NCBI GenBank assembly: GCA_003344405.1
Contig: NOWV01000102.1
Location: 62,001-126,000 of the forward strand
Reading direction: 5' to 3'
DNA from: Trichoplax sp. H2
Taxonomy: Eukaryota; Placozoa; Uniplacotomia; Trichoplacea
DNA: 64,000 bases
The notes beneath the pieces are model-generated. The model made no database searches. It was not told where the DNA came from and worked only from the letters and a program-made list of their open reading frames with translations. The translations under genes were made by a program, and so were the position numbers. Below, piece after piece: positions 1-13,560 of this stretch; the first letter of the stretch is position 1, and every line of letters starts with the position of its first letter.

Positions 1-3000
1 AGCATTTGACGAATGAAATTCATGCTTTTAATTCGATAACGTGCTACTGATCTTTCCAAAAAATTTATGAACTAAAATCACGATGCATAAATTTATAAAT
101 GCCCAAACAGCACGTGGCATTTAAGTACACATAGGATGAGCTACATGTAGATACATAAGAAAAGTTACATAAAGTTACATGCTATTGTATTTCATTTGAG
201 CTACATTTAGGGATTGTAAAATAAGGCCGCATACAACTTTCTCGTAATTTTTGACACCTAATAATTGTTTTAGTAAGTATCAGGTGACCACTTGTATTGA
301 TTATGACTATATTATTATTTCTTCAAATTATGCAGCCGCAGGTAAGTAGGCTCATCATGCCTTGCTATATTCACATCGTTAATTGATGTTAATTATTATT
401 CAATTAATAATAATATTATCAATGCACACGTAAAAGATTAACCAAAGCTATCGAACTCTTTTTGACTGGAAATGGACTTCAAATGACACTTTAATGAGTG
501 AGGTTTTGGGTCGTCAATGAGTTATAAAATGCATCTCTTTAATGCTCGTCTAATTTTGACTTTTCTTTTCAACAATAGTGTATTTTACAGACAAATATCG
601 TGCTATCATATTTTTACACAGTATATTAAGTAGAATTGTATAAGACAGATTATAAATATACATATGTTCGCAGTTAAATAACTATAGTAACGATCATCCC
701 ACCTACTTTTTATGATTACAGTAATAGAATGTGTAACTTTAACGCTGATTATATAAAGGATGCAAAATTTTAATCCTAACTCCTGTTTAAATTACTTCAA
801 GATTTTTTAATACGATACCAAATAATAAATTATGTGTAACGTAGGTTAACCATTTGATCATTTAAATTGATAGTAATTTTTTCGCTCCGTAAATTTCAGA
901 ATTTACGTCGTCACTTGATTATACAATCGGATGATTTCAGTAACTACCTAATATGATGAGAATGCCAAAGCAGTTTATTTAAACACTGATGAGCATTTTA
1001 CTTTTCTGATCGGAAATGGGTTCTCTTAAGTTTCAAGTTTCTAAAGGTTGCAAATTTAATAAGTTGCTAAATTTAATTTTACCCTTAAATCAGGGCATTC
1101 TAATAACAATTTAATGTATTTACGATTAGAATAGCAAGTATACACTTAACATGAATCAGCTTATAACTTTTCTAATTTGGTAATCATTACCCATTAGTAC
1201 TTTAAATCTTGGACATTTATGAATTACTTAATAGTCGAAGATCTTTTATCTCTGATTATTATGGCTTTTATTATAAAATTTACAATAATTGCATAATTCT
1301 ATTTTATTCACTGTGATACTATTCCATCTTCAGTATCTGCGATAGAAGAAAATTATTATGACCGTTAACACAGTTGATACGAACAAGCCCTAGATTTCGC
1401 TACAACTCAATTATAATCGCAAGGACTCATGTGCTTATATACCGTAATTTATCATAATTTGTAGCAACGTGAAGTGAGTATACTTCAAATCCTAATAATT
1501 ACTGATAATTTTTTTACTGTTATGCGTGAGTTTTAACCTTTGTACTGTCGAGAAATAAAGAATTATCTGCTGATCAAATAATAGCACTAATTGCTAAACA
1601 CATAGAATCATGTAGGCGCAACGAATTTTTATCGTTGAAAATTGATAGAGAATGGCCCATAGAATTTATTACCTTGCTAATATTAACCTTTACCGTGAGG
1701 CATTAACATAATTCTAGCTTGTGCAAGACAGGTCATGACTTCAATCTCTTTTACTAGATATTTGCCAACCATTAAGAGGTCAATATTGTCGGTAACGAGT
1801 ATACTGTTAATGGAAGTAGTCTGTAAATAATTATATTGATTTCGATCGTAGTCGCTGTTACTTTGGAATTATTAGGCTATTACATTTTAAAGGCATGTCG
1901 TAAGAATTTAAGAAAGATAGTGTATGCATATTTTATTGTTCAGATCCAATTAAATAGAACGTATAAAGACAATTTTCTCGTTAAAATATATTCAAATGAA
2001 GGGAAATATTACAATTTACCTGAAATAAATCTTCTGCTAAGAGAGAGAGTTATTATTAACAACGCTTGGGAAATTGTTTAGTTAATCTTGGTCATGTGGC
2101 TGACTGTTCAACTTAATAGATGGTTTGATGAAGTTTAGGAATAAATATTGACTTATAAGCCGATTTTAGAAATTCCAGAACAATGGTTAAGATAAACTTT
2201 ATTGTACTTTGATCACTGAAATCGCAAGGATTGTGAAATTATTTAAATAGGTCGGTCTTAAGTATAGCTGTTAATGACTTAACTAGGTTTACTCTATAAC
2301 CGTGTTACATTAAAATTAATTTTAAAGGGTAGATCGATAAAACATTGTAAGATAATATCCAAGGTGAAGGCTTGAATATCAACAAATACTGCATTTCAAA
2401 CAGATTTCAGTTAGGTTCATGTAAGGATAGAATTGATTGAAATATTCTATTTAGATAGAGGCAGAGTATTTATGGAGTATTGCATTGAAACTAATTTTAA
2501 TTAACTCGAAAATAAGATGTTACATTACCGAAATACTATATTAAAAACATTAATATCAAATCATAAACTCCGAATTTTAGTCAATATTACATTAAAATTA
2601 TATTAGCTCTGTGCTCTATTTATTAAAGCGATTTCTAATTACTCTAATGTATGCTGATAAAGTTTCTTACAAAAATTGTTGTACATAATCAAGATGAATG
2701 GAAACTTGCTAGAAAGATTAACTATAATTCGCTGAATGTTAAAACTGTCTCAAAATCATGTTGATAGATTACATATCTGGATTCAAATGACTGCTATTTA
2801 CTAAGTGTATAGTGGAAAGTCAATTCAAATTAATTATTTACTGGAATATGAATAGCAAAGAATTAGCATATCCATTGTAGCAAATAGTATTAAATGACTT
2901 TATCTTCTTTTATGATAACTGAAAATATTCGTCATCTAAATCGCATGTTCGTATCGTAGTTTTATCCAATGTATAGAAGACATAAATATTCGAAATTGTA

Positions 3001-4438
3001 TAACCATACACAGTTTTGAATATCTGTGTACCGTAAATGGCTCTATCGTAAGCATAAATCTTTCCTCAGATTTTTAGCCAGCCTCTTATAAGGGGTTAGA
3101 CAAAGCGAATCCGCTCCAGCCGAGGCCTAAATTCTGATAGCAAACAGAAATATATGAATTAGGTAAACAATATCAACGAAGTTTGGAATCAAGCTGTAAA
3201 TGATCATTATACATTCAGAAGCTGGGTATAGAGTAAATTAGACAGAGAATTCATATTCTAAACCACATGGAGTAGTATAAATACTGCTATGGCAATGTAG
3301 AGAAACATGGACGCAAGGAAGCAATAAGGACTATTTTTCTTATGATTCAACGATTTCCTGACGATTTTTTATATTTAATAATCAATAACATGGGTGCTTT
3401 AACTAGAATTTAGGTTAAAAGTCCGTTCTTCCAGTCTGAAAGATATCTTGGCGGTTAGTCTGGGAAAATTATTTTAATCGACGTATAACCTAGGGTACAA
3501 CCGTAATCGTTGCATGATCAATCTTAACATATATCCATGAACTAATAACATCGACGATAACCTATAATTTATCGTAGGCAGTTCATCTATGAACTCAACT
3601 AATTGACTTGAAAAGCACTCTATAATGGTTCTCTCGTGCTCGGTTTACTATTATGACAGTTATATTTGCAATAACAGAATAGAATTAGATATTTACATGT
3701 TTCAGTTGCTACGTCTTAACAGAGCTTCTTTAGTACGGTATGTCGTACATACTTGTTTGCAGTAGACTACATCATCAACAACTGATCTTTACTAAGCCAA
3801 TTTTACAAACTTTAACCCCGTATTACTAATAAAATCGAATCAAAACTAATCTATAATCAAAATAATTTATCTGTCTTTCGGCATTATTTGGCACAGAATA
3901 CTATGCAACGATTGATTAGCTATTAATCAAATGTAATAAATCTGTTCTTCTTATTTTCCAACAATTCTAATCCCAAACGATTCGGAGTAAAACAGTTTAT
4001 TACGAGGTTTTCGTTAACAAAAATTGTCAACTGCAGACTATAAAAAACACAAACTCTATTGCGTTAACTTAACGACTTACTCTATACCCCTTAGCCTGTT
4101 TACAACCCGAAGATCATAAACAGGAATTACTGAACAACATCTATTAACCTCTAGACTCAACTGAAACATCCCTAAACTGAAACATCCCTTGCTAACAATA
4201 TGATCATACTTGTGCTTGTTCTTACTAGCTCCAAAATGTTGACAACAGTATTACAACCTACACAATAACACAACATCATTACATCAAGATATTGATAAAA
4301 AGTGTTCATAATAATAAAGGAAATAGAATGAAAATAGGAAATAAGTAATTTGCAAATTTGATACTAAATAATAAAAATAATTAGTTGGTAAAATTTTTCA
4401 TTAGGATAGCTATTAGTAGGAACTACTAAACTATAGTT
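1..4438. other. Intergenic AT-rich DNA, no supported gene
   Basis: Both strands were read. All reading frames are broken by frequent stops; the longest open stretch is about 80 codons near 1836-2081 and lacks an ATG start, recognisable domain or splice partners. No tRNA, tandem array or transposase remnant was seen. A short relatively GC-rich patch lies around 3080-3130 but forms no structure I can name. Confidence 0.6.
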
Positions 4439-4593
4439 CTGAAAGAAAAAGAGAGAGGAACTGTCGACGACTTTTATCGCTTCAAAATGTGGAGGCTGAT
4501 TATTTCTTTGGCCATTTCAAATGTTCTGGACATCTAAAACCGTACACTTTACTGTTTATGGAATCGTTGACAGTCGCTCTCTCTTTCTTTCAG
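4439..4593. mobile_element. Candidate MITE: 155-bp element with ~28-bp terminal inverted repeats
   Basis: The left arm at 4439-4468 begins CTGAAAGAAAAAGAGAGAGG and continues with ACTGTCGAC. The right arm at 4566-4593, read on the minus strand, begins CTGAAAGAAAGAGAGAGCGA and continues with CTGTCAAC. The arms match except for a few substitutions and small indels. The roughly 97-bp interior has no ORF. This is the form of a miniature inverted-repeat element or a long hairpin transcript. I see no clear target-site duplication, so the superfamily is unknown. Confidence 0.55.
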
Positions 4594-7500
4594 TAGGCCT
4601 TACCATTACTAGGGCTGCTAGTGTCATAACTACTCTCATAGTATAAGAAGAGTGTAATATAGATACACATTTTGCTTATTACTGATACTCGTTGAAAGTA
4701 TTTATTTTGCTAGTATTATCGAGATAACATGATCGAACGAATAGCTATTTAACATTTTTTTCGTAGTTTTGATTATTTTTATAACTCCTTCCAACATACG
4801 GTATATTGAAAATTTGATTGCTGTGGCACTGTATCTTCTTCAATAATGTTTTATTACTGTACATTGCCTTGTTTCTAAACTGCTTGAGAGTCTCTATATA
4901 GATAGATACTACATACGAGCTATATACTAATAACTATAGCATGCCTGGAAAATAGTTAGATACGTTTAGCAGTTTTCCTAGCTACTGAAACCTCCCATTT
5001 AACAACCAAATTTTGGCTTCTCATAAATTTTTCAAAATCAGATATCTATATGACTTACTAAACTAGAGCTCAAATTATTAAAAGTATCAATATCAAACTT
5101 TTTTCTGTTGTTTCACTAGCCAGATTTAATGCTATAATTTAGTAGAAATTTAACGAATTATGACACATCTCTGTCAAGGGCATTTTTAATACCCGTAAAA
5201 AAAGTCCAATGAATGGTGTAGATAATACTAAAATGTAAATTAGTAAACTAAAATTGTAAACTTATTAAAAATAATAAAATTTTATCAGCAATTTACGATT
5301 GAAAGCGAACCTTGCTAGTGTGGTTGATTCCAGTATGACTAAGTATGTCAACTTCGTGGATCAAATTACCACGATTGAGATTCCAACTCTTTAATCAATA
5401 CTTAAATATATTTTATGACTTACATTCACAGCTATATTACAAAGTAAGTTTTTACGTAGTTGTCTAATGTTATCTATAAACTAATGATGTTTATGCCGAC
5501 TTACCATAAATTCGCTAACTTTTCAACAAAGTTTAGCTTCACTTTAGCCTAAGAGACTAGTGGCCTTACTCTTCCTCCTGACGATAGGATATTGTCAGTA
5601 TTCAAAATCGTACTATAGGAGATATCGAAGAGGACATACTAGACAGTAGACTCATAGCTTTAGTTTTATATTGTAATTCTATAATTCCTCATTACAAATT
5701 TGGATTTGTAACAAGCTAGCATGCATAGAATGTGCTGTACATAACGTAAAAGCTTTTCGAAATTAGCCGTAGAAATTTAATTATTTCAATAATGTTCCAC
5801 GAGTAAAAGAAAAGTTAAAATTTAAAAAGGAGAAACTACGTAACAAAATGTATGCGTAAACCAGGTGCTACTTTTCATTTATTGAAAGTATTTGCGTGCA
5901 TCAAAATGATATTAGGTTTTGATGATTTTATTACAGTGTAAAAAAAGAAATCGTCAAAAACTTTGTTACTTCTTTCTGCATATAGATGGAGAGATCCTGC
6001 TATATTAGTGTAACAACAGCAGTTGAAATGGATGCTGCAATTCTTTTATGCTAGCTCATTACATGTTTTAGTCCAAGATAAATCTGCTAGTTATTTATTC
6101 GCCAAAAGTAACGGGTAGATTCAGGTTATGTTTGAGATTGTTATTAATATAAATCATAATAACGTCATGAAATTACGTAAATAGTCCGTTAACTAATTGC
6201 TTGATATTTTCAGAAATACACATGAAATATATAATGGTTACTTGACTTTATCGCTGTTATACAGAAAAATGCGGAAGAGTAGGCCTATTTTCTCCAATTT
6301 TTATTTACAATAGATTTCTATTTAATGCTTCTACTAAATCGTTTCTGAAATGACAATCAGATTGCAGTCTATTTACATACAGTAGCATATAATACGTATA
6401 TAATACATATAATAAGAGTATGGATGGATATATTCAATGGCACTTAGAATAACGCCATGGACACCATTATCCTTACAATATCAACTTTAATCGTATGCCT
6501 GTTTGGCAGTGCGTGCTATTTCGTTGAATTAGTTGAATTAACTGGCAACATGTAGCTAAGCTTATCATTAGAGATGACTTCAACAGCTTGTCATTGGCTC
6601 TATTTAGATATAGTAGTAATACGGAATGATAAAACTACAATATTACTGTTATGTAATTCTATAATCACTTTCTAAATATTCGAAATCGGTTATGATTTTA
6701 ATTCTTACCATATTCTATTTACAGATTTTATTATCAGCTTTATTCTAAGTGATTAATAAGTTCATAACAGAAAAGTAGAATCCAATTTCATGAATTAAGT
6801 CTACAATTAAACTATGTCCCTTTCTATAAACAGACATTAAGTGTTTTCTGAAAGTAGTTTATAAAATAATATGGATAGAAAAGAATTTGAGATAGTTTCA
6901 TAGCTAGTTTATATTTAATTATTTATTTTTGCATCATAAGTTTACAGTACTAAGATTGTTGAAAGCTTTAATTTAGTTATCAATAAAGGAAGTAAAAGTA
7001 TGCTAACGCTTTGATTTATTGGATTAGAAAAACTTCGTCTTAAACAAAAGTATGATCGCAATCTGTACATGATGGTATTTTTATTTTCTAGACATGAATA
7101 GCCTACTATAGAAATTTATATATAGAATCTTTTAAGAGAAATAATCTACCAATTAATGGAACCTTAGATTGTATCCGAAAGTACGATTCTATAGATTTAA
7201 TGGGCCTTGATAAGATGAATACGGAAATGAGTCGTAACCGACGAACTAGGACAATGAAAAGCATTTAGATTCAACTTTACCAACTAAAATTATCACTAAT
7301 TTGCTGGTATAATTTCTGAAATAAGATCAGACATATTAAAAGTAAGATGATATCGATCAATTATGAAATAGTTAATGGCCTAGTTAGGCATAATTTACTA
7401 TTTAGGAACAGTTATAATGAACTCTTCACCTACTTTAAAGTTTGCATTACTTGATCAGTCATTAATTTCTCAAATTTCCTTTCGATAGAGTCCAAATAAA

Positions 7501-8288
7501 CATGATATCCAAACATTATAAAATACTCTTCTTCATATTAATATTAAATATACTTTACTATTACGTAACACTTTCTCTAGAATAGATATAATGATTACCG
7601 CAACAAATATGCAACGGGTGATTGATATGAGCTATACTAGAATCTATATACTGAAATGGTCATACAAAAACACTGTTGCTGTAAGATCTTAGCTAGCAAC
7701 ATCGTGTAGTAAAGGACTAAAAAGTAGAGTCCTTTGTAGTTTTTAGTATGTAATTAGTATTATTTTACTATAGAAATTACCTAGAAAGTGATAGTGTCTT
7801 TAAGTTTTACCCTGCCAAATCATCATGTTGCCATCTTTTCTTCTTCATTATTTTACAAGGTATTATATAGATTACTATACAAGTAGCCCTATAGAGCAAA
7901 TGCCTAATCTAAAGAAAGGGCGTTTGATCGTCTATTCAAATTGTAAAGAAATTCGACTTAGTAGCAAAACCCTATCCTTAGAGAAAGGGGGTTTATAACA
8001 TGACGATAAAGTACTGCAATGTAGTCTATGATCGTACAGTTACAGTACAATCTGACGCTAAAACATCAACTATCAATACTCGCAAATACTAAGCGATACT
8101 AATGTCAGAAAAGTAGTCGTAATGGTCATATAAGTTTTTTTGATAAGCGATTACTGTGATCTTTATAAAAACCGAATTTTTCCGGATTTGTGTCCGATAT
8201 AGTTTTCGGATTCTGGGACCGGTCGGGTTTATTTTTAATTTATGTCTGAATTGTAATTTTTCTGTTTTAATTTTTGGATTTTTGTTCA
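4594..8288. other. Intergenic AT-rich DNA, no supported gene
   Basis: No coding potential, repeat array or RNA gene was recognised. A 66-codon minus-strand ORF at 8089-8289 has an ordinary ATG but no recognisable domain, and it sits where TCCGGAT/TCGGAT-like words recur on the plus strand. It is treated as chance. Confidence 0.5.
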
Positions 8289-8289
8289 T

Positions 8290-8990
8290 GAAAAATATCG
8301 TAAGAGTTGATTTTTGAGATTTGGACTTTTTATTATGAATTTGAAACTTTGGAATTTTATGACGTGACTTGAAGTCACATTAGGAGATTTAGTGAGGAAA
8401 ATAGAAAATAAGATGGAAATTGGCAGAGGTTGTGTTGATTGTTAGGTAGTTAGAATGTTATTTTTATGACTAAATCTTGATGTTTAAAGGTTGGTTTTTA
8501 GACTTTTATAGTGTACTAATGATAGAAATTATGTTAGAAATGAAGTTTGACGTATTTTTATAGTTAGCTTGTTAGTTTTATTGTGTTTTGTAAGGAAATC
8601 GTAGGGTAAATTGTGTCTGAACTTCGAATAATTTTTGTTTTCTTAAATGGTGCAAAGTAGTTTTGTAAAACGGATCTTAAGAGCGATTGGTAGCAAATGT
8701 TTAGTTTTAAATACCTCTGACGGCTCTACGAAGCCTATAAATGATAGTGCAATTAGAAAACTTAGGGGGAGAGTAGAAGAAGATTTTATTTGAAGAACTT
8801 GTTGAATTTAAAAGGCCTTCGGGGTCGAATTGTCGTAAGATAAAACGTTCTTCTTTTTTGAAAGGTTGTTTGGTCGTTGACAGTTTTTAAGTCTGTCATT
8901 TATTTTAATAATACTTAAAGCTAAGCATTTGTAAGGTTGTTCGGGTTATACTTATCTCCATTTTTGTTTTGTAATAAATTTTTGTTCGGT
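8290..8990 (+). other. G-rich/C-poor strand-asymmetric stretch
   Basis: The plus strand is strongly depleted in C relative to G: in 8341-8640 I count about 69 G and 16 C. Neighbouring sequence has no such bias. The stretch contains no long ORF and no obvious tandem repeat. Such asymmetry can mark a transcribed non-coding region, an R-loop-prone segment or a degenerated repeat; the sequence alone does not decide which. Confidence 0.45.
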
Positions 8991-9253
8991 TATTTCCCCA
9001 AATTTTATTTGGTGTCAAAGTATTAGCATTAAATCGACCGGAGTGCAACGAAAGTAGAATCAAAGTTCGTTAAAGTTTCGTAGCTTGATCTCTACACTTG
9101 TCATTTCATTACAATCGGATTGAGGAAATATCTTCACTGCTTTTTACAGAGGAGGATAGTCTAATTTATCTTATAACTTAAAACAACTTCATTAGATGAA
9201 ATTAAATCAAACTTAAATATTATAAAGACATTTTCGAAGTATTATAAAAACAA

Positions 9254-9397
9254 ACTGCCCAGGAGGGTCCTTTGTCGTGCATCCGAGTTAAACAGTATAG
9301 GGTAAAATTGGGTTCGGTTTAGATATTTTTTGAAATTATCCGCTACCTCGGGTGACGGTGATCGAAAATGCCAAATTAAGGACCCTGCTGCCCAGTA
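9254..9397. ncRNA. Candidate structured RNA or hairpin element (GC-rich island)
   Basis: A roughly 145-bp block stands out by GC content from very AT-rich flanks. Its ends pair: GGGTCCTT (about 9266-9273) is the exact reverse complement of AAGGACCC (9378-9385). CTGCCCAG is also repeated as a direct copy just outside each arm. Inside, ATCCGAG (near 9285) can pair with CTCGG (near 9349), giving a nested second stem. The strand is undetermined and I could not match it to any snRNA, SRP, RNase P or snoRNA consensus I know. A small non-autonomous element is the alternative. Confidence 0.3.
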
Positions 9398-10830
9398 TTA
9401 CACCGCTAGATTACTCAGAATATTTTTAACTTTGGTTAGAGATAAATTTAAATCTTTTCGAAATCAATATTGTCTCTTCCTTTGAAATAATTATTACGTT
9501 TTTGTTTCATTAAAAATAATTAAGATCATGTATTTAGTAAATTTATGTTTGAATTTAGCTGCATTAATGCGAATTTACATTTGCGTAATTATACTTAATT
9601 AGGTCTAAATATTAAGTTTACTTAACCTTTGTATCTCATAACGGTGTTTGGTAAAGATATGAAATACGTTTGCTCTTATGATACTTAATTCAAAATCAAT
9701 ATAGCGGCATTATGATATTTCCCAGTCGAATTATTTCTTCGCCGATCAAGTTTTACAATTTTTACATTAATTTAACGCGTATTAGCTTAAGTCCCGTTAC
9801 TTAAAGAGCGTTCTAATATCTGAACTTCTAAACTATCTTATTGACCGCTCTGTACTGAGTAAATCGTTAATGGTGCCTGAATACATTACAATACAGCTAG
9901 AAAAGATTTCCAATCATATTAGTGATAATTTCCTGAAATCAATACTAATCAAGTACCTATAGACTGCTAAAGAAGTCAATTTTGGGGTTTAAGTAATTTT
10001 TCTGCAGGTTACTCTTCCCAAAACGACACTATAAGTAGGAAATGCGCTATCAAAAATATTGTGCATGCCATTAATAGACGCCTGAAGTCGATTTCTTTTC
10101 TAACGAGCCGCAAATTAAGCGCAGAATATTAGTAATAAAGCTCTTGATTGTTTCGCATATACCTTAATATATTTTAAGGATTAATTTAATTTAATTATCT
10201 AATATTAATGTTCTCTAATAACAGGGTAGGAAACCAAACTCAGTTTTCATATAAATTACAAAACTGAAGATAATAACCTTGTATGAGAATTCTATATTGG
10301 TTCCTGTAACATCTTGCGGAGCTTTGATAGTCATAGCACGTATACGGGATCAGAGCTTTTATTGGAATTGACGCAGGATTAGACATGTAAGATTAGGTTA
10401 AATGAAGACTAGACAAGAAAACGGTCATTAAAATCATACTTATAAACTACTTACATTCTAAATGTGAGTTTATCATAACAGGACATAGTCGATATACATT
10501 ATCCAGAAATACATCTTAATAGTAGCACTACATAGATCGTATTATTCATAACGTTACTATTGAAGAATATATCTTGATATATTACAATAGTAATATTGTG
10601 AGCACAGCATATGACAGTTCCAGATTTGAATGTATATTCATACGTAAATAAAACCGCTAAACCATTCATGATTAAGTAAACCCATGTAAAAGTCAATAGA
10701 TCAGTTTTCCTTTGCACAGACTACAAGATAAATATCTCGTTTAGGCTAGGAAAATTTCATTAATTTTGGTAGAAAATAACCTGACGAATATTGTATGTAA
10801 AACCTGCCAGTTTTACCACGAAATTCGATA
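9398..10830. other. Intergenic / 3' flank of carbonic anhydrase gene
   Basis: No supported gene. A 72-codon minus-strand ORF (10499-10717) lies about 110 bp beyond the carbonic anhydrase stop, but it has low-complexity hydrophobic content, no domain and no splice link. Most of it is probably 3' UTR or spacer. Confidence 0.4.
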
Positions 10831-13297
10831 TTATGATTTCATCATGTTACCATAAACTGCAACAATAGCGCCTATTGCCACTATGACGACAGCGAATATA
10901 CTACCAAAAACTATTATAATAGTGTTAGTATATGCATTAGTATCGAAACTGCTATAGACGATCCTGTTATTCAATGGTTGTACATGTCGATAATTTTTTT
11001 CGATATACTTAGAACTTGATTTATTTCGAGCTGTGGCATAAAGCTTTCGGAATTGATTCATCTAGGGCACAAAAAAGGCTATAGACTTAGATAATAACAA
11101 TCGATTTCGCAACTAGCCAAAATTCTTGCTACTGTTGAATGAGTTTATATTTCTTCTTCTAGTTAAGGACTAAAATTACCTGCTGGCTTGATATAGTAAT
11201 CGGTTCTTCCATCACAATCCATCGTACTGATTCTTCACATAGCGGTGTTGTTAACGACCCAGGAAATGTAAAGTATTTGCTCATATCTTTAGGTAAGAAA
11301 GACGAGTAACTAAAACCATTGGCAGTTACTGTTTCGTCTGTAAGGTTGATGTTGACCAGATGATCCAATCAGGACAGTGAACATTTTCAATATCGACCAT
11401 AATTTAATTAAAAATTATTTGTTAGTAAATAAGAATCGCCAGTACTACAATCTTAAGTTATGGAAGAGAGTAATATTAAAATTTTAGTCGCTAGACTTGC
11501 TGATAGCTAAAATACAAAGTGCAGAAACTTCTTGAAATATGTATTCAATTTGTAAGTTGGTAAAAGAAACAGAATGGAATACCTTTCCTATCAACAAATA
11601 TTCGTACATGAGTTTTTAAAATCTCACCTTTATACTGAAGTTTTTGCATATATTGTAATAGCCAACTAAACCCTGCACTGCCTTCTCCGATCTGTAAGAA
11701 AATTTGTTCAATTTTTGTTTTATTGATGTTATTTTGCTGTACCTATGTACGTTAATATTCAATAGAAATTCTTGCCATCTGCTACGTATACTACATGTAT
11801 TGCTTTGGATTAAGTTACCTTAGCAAAAATGCCAATCACAGCTAACCCATCGGGCTTAGGGATTGCTTGAAGAACGTTTTGATATTTAATGTTGTAGTGT
11901 ACAATGTGAATCTAGCACAGTATAAAAGTAATGGAAAATACATTGGTTAGCCTTTCAGATTGTAACGGTCATAGCTATCCAGAAACTTGAAATAACCACC
12001 TAACTATAGCTTCTTATTACAGATATAGATCTATGTTCTTGCTATTAAGCATTACTGATTTTTTGTAAGCTTATTTCTTATGCATAAAGTAACAGCAATA
12101 ATAATTCTCTCATAGATGAAAATGCCACTGGTTAAATTAAAAAGGATTTTAATTGTATACATCATTAGAGTCTCCTAACTGACATAGATTTATGTTATTG
12201 TTTTTTGAATAACTAGTTTGTTTGCAAGAAGGTTTGCTAAGTATAAATTAAATGACAACGACTTTAATAATAGTTTGAATGCTATTCGTAACAATAAATT
12301 TTTTTTCACTCTATAGTACTAATAAATTCTTATTATCGATGTAGACTTATATTCTGGCGTTTAGCAGTAGAATTCAATTTGTTGACGATTTGGTTAGATA
12401 CAAAGTAATTGTAATAATATGGCATGTATACTCTCGCAGGATATTAATAGACTCGATCAGAAAGCTATAGAGCCAATAAGACATTAGCTAAATAGAGTTG
12501 ATATAACGAAAATGTTACCTCGATAGGATAATATTTGTTATCAATAGCATTTTCAGACCCGTAATTATCCGAAGCACCCCAATGAAAGTGCAAATGATGA
12601 GCTCTGTAAAAAACTCCACTATTTAATGGATCAACTAAAACTGGACTATAGTCGATTGCAGGTTGTATAAATATTGATTTGCCAATATTTGTTAAAGTAG
12701 CTTTAATATTAGGCTGAGGAGAAATGTAGTGCGAAGCTTGTATATGCTCTAACTTTGGATTAAAAGTGGTTCGTAGCGAATCAATATTAATTGGAGACTG
12801 TCTTTTTCCAAGACAAATCGGATAATACTGGCCCCACTTGGAAGGACCTATTCAAGAAATTATATTATAGTAAGTACAATATTAAGAAAATATCATAGCT
12901 TTGTTCTGTTAGATAACAGTACTTATCATCATACTGGTAAGAAATAGCTTATTTTCACTAATAATGATACACTCTCACCATTATCAGAGCCATATCCCCA
13001 AACGAATGTACTACCTAGGTTAGCAAAAATTAATTTTATATCGATAGTTAATAACATCAATCACATAAAAATTACAGCGATGATATGCTGCTTATTTAGA
13101 TAGGGATGTTACGCAGATATGAATTATGGTAGTTTGTCAATTTTCAAATTAAAATTTTTAACCTAGTAAATTGACGATTTTAACACTAAAGTAATAGATA
13201 TTCGAAATTAGCATCAATTGAATAACTTACTCGTTGCAGGAACGACTGGATTTATGAGTTGCAGGATTATCGCAATGAAAATGACATACGCGCGCAT
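10831..13297 (-). CDS. Alpha-carbonic anhydrase, secretory and C-terminally membrane-anchored, 313 aa
   Basis: Exons (minus strand, 5' to 3'): 13231-13297, 12519-12847, 11819-11911, 11628-11691, 11180-11337, 10831-11061; all are GT-AG and phases close to 314 codons. It catalyses reversible CO2 hydration. The protein begins with a signal peptide (MRAYVIFIAIILQLINPVVP). The catalytic domain carries GKRQSPINI, HLHFHWG (zinc ligands H109 and H111), the family signature SENAIDNKYYPIEIHIV (third ligand H134), and GSLTTP with the Thr199 equivalent at T214. A C-terminal hydrophobic helix at about residues 284-308 implies a type I ectoenzyme like CA9/12/14, which is where it would act. The proton-shuttle His64 position reads Lys (NIGKS, K79), as in slow CA III. 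Tandem downstream neighbour of WDR45 on the same strand, 2.2 kb apart. Confidence 0.93.
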
Positions 13298-13560
13298 AGT
13301 TTAATCTAGATATTTATCGAAAATAGTTGAACCTCGTGTCGGTAGCCTAATAAAGACGTTAAAGCATTGCAAAGCAAGAAACGAATAAAGAATGGATATT
13401 CTGGAATGTAAAACTTATTATTAAAGAAATAAAGCTCACTACAGATAGGATCACATGCTGGGTTTGTTTAGTGTATAAGCACGTCAAAGTCATAGGTAAT
13501 TGTACGATGGATGGTTCCTATTGGGTGCATAACGGTTAATTAGCTATAGTCTGTAGATGA
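13298..13560. promoter_or_regulatory. Probable 5' flank of the carbonic anhydrase gene
   Basis: This is the sequence immediately upstream of the minus-strand carbonic anhydrase ATG. It contains no ORF. I see no convincing TATA or initiator motif, so the promoter is assigned by position only. Confidence 0.25.

Noticed and set aside
1836-2081. 81-codon plus-strand ORF
   Set aside because: No ATG at the start, AT-driven composition (I, L, Y, N, K) and no splice partner.
3080-3130. tRNA-like GC-rich patch
   Set aside because: No acceptor stem, no T-loop GTTCRANNC and no anticodon arm could be folded.
8089-8289. 66-codon minus-strand ORF
   Set aside because: Lys/Ile/Asn/Arg-rich chance frame with no domain.
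10499-10717. 72-codon hydrophobic ORF after carbonic anhydrase
   Set aside because: Positioned in the probable 3' flank, with no family or splice evidence.
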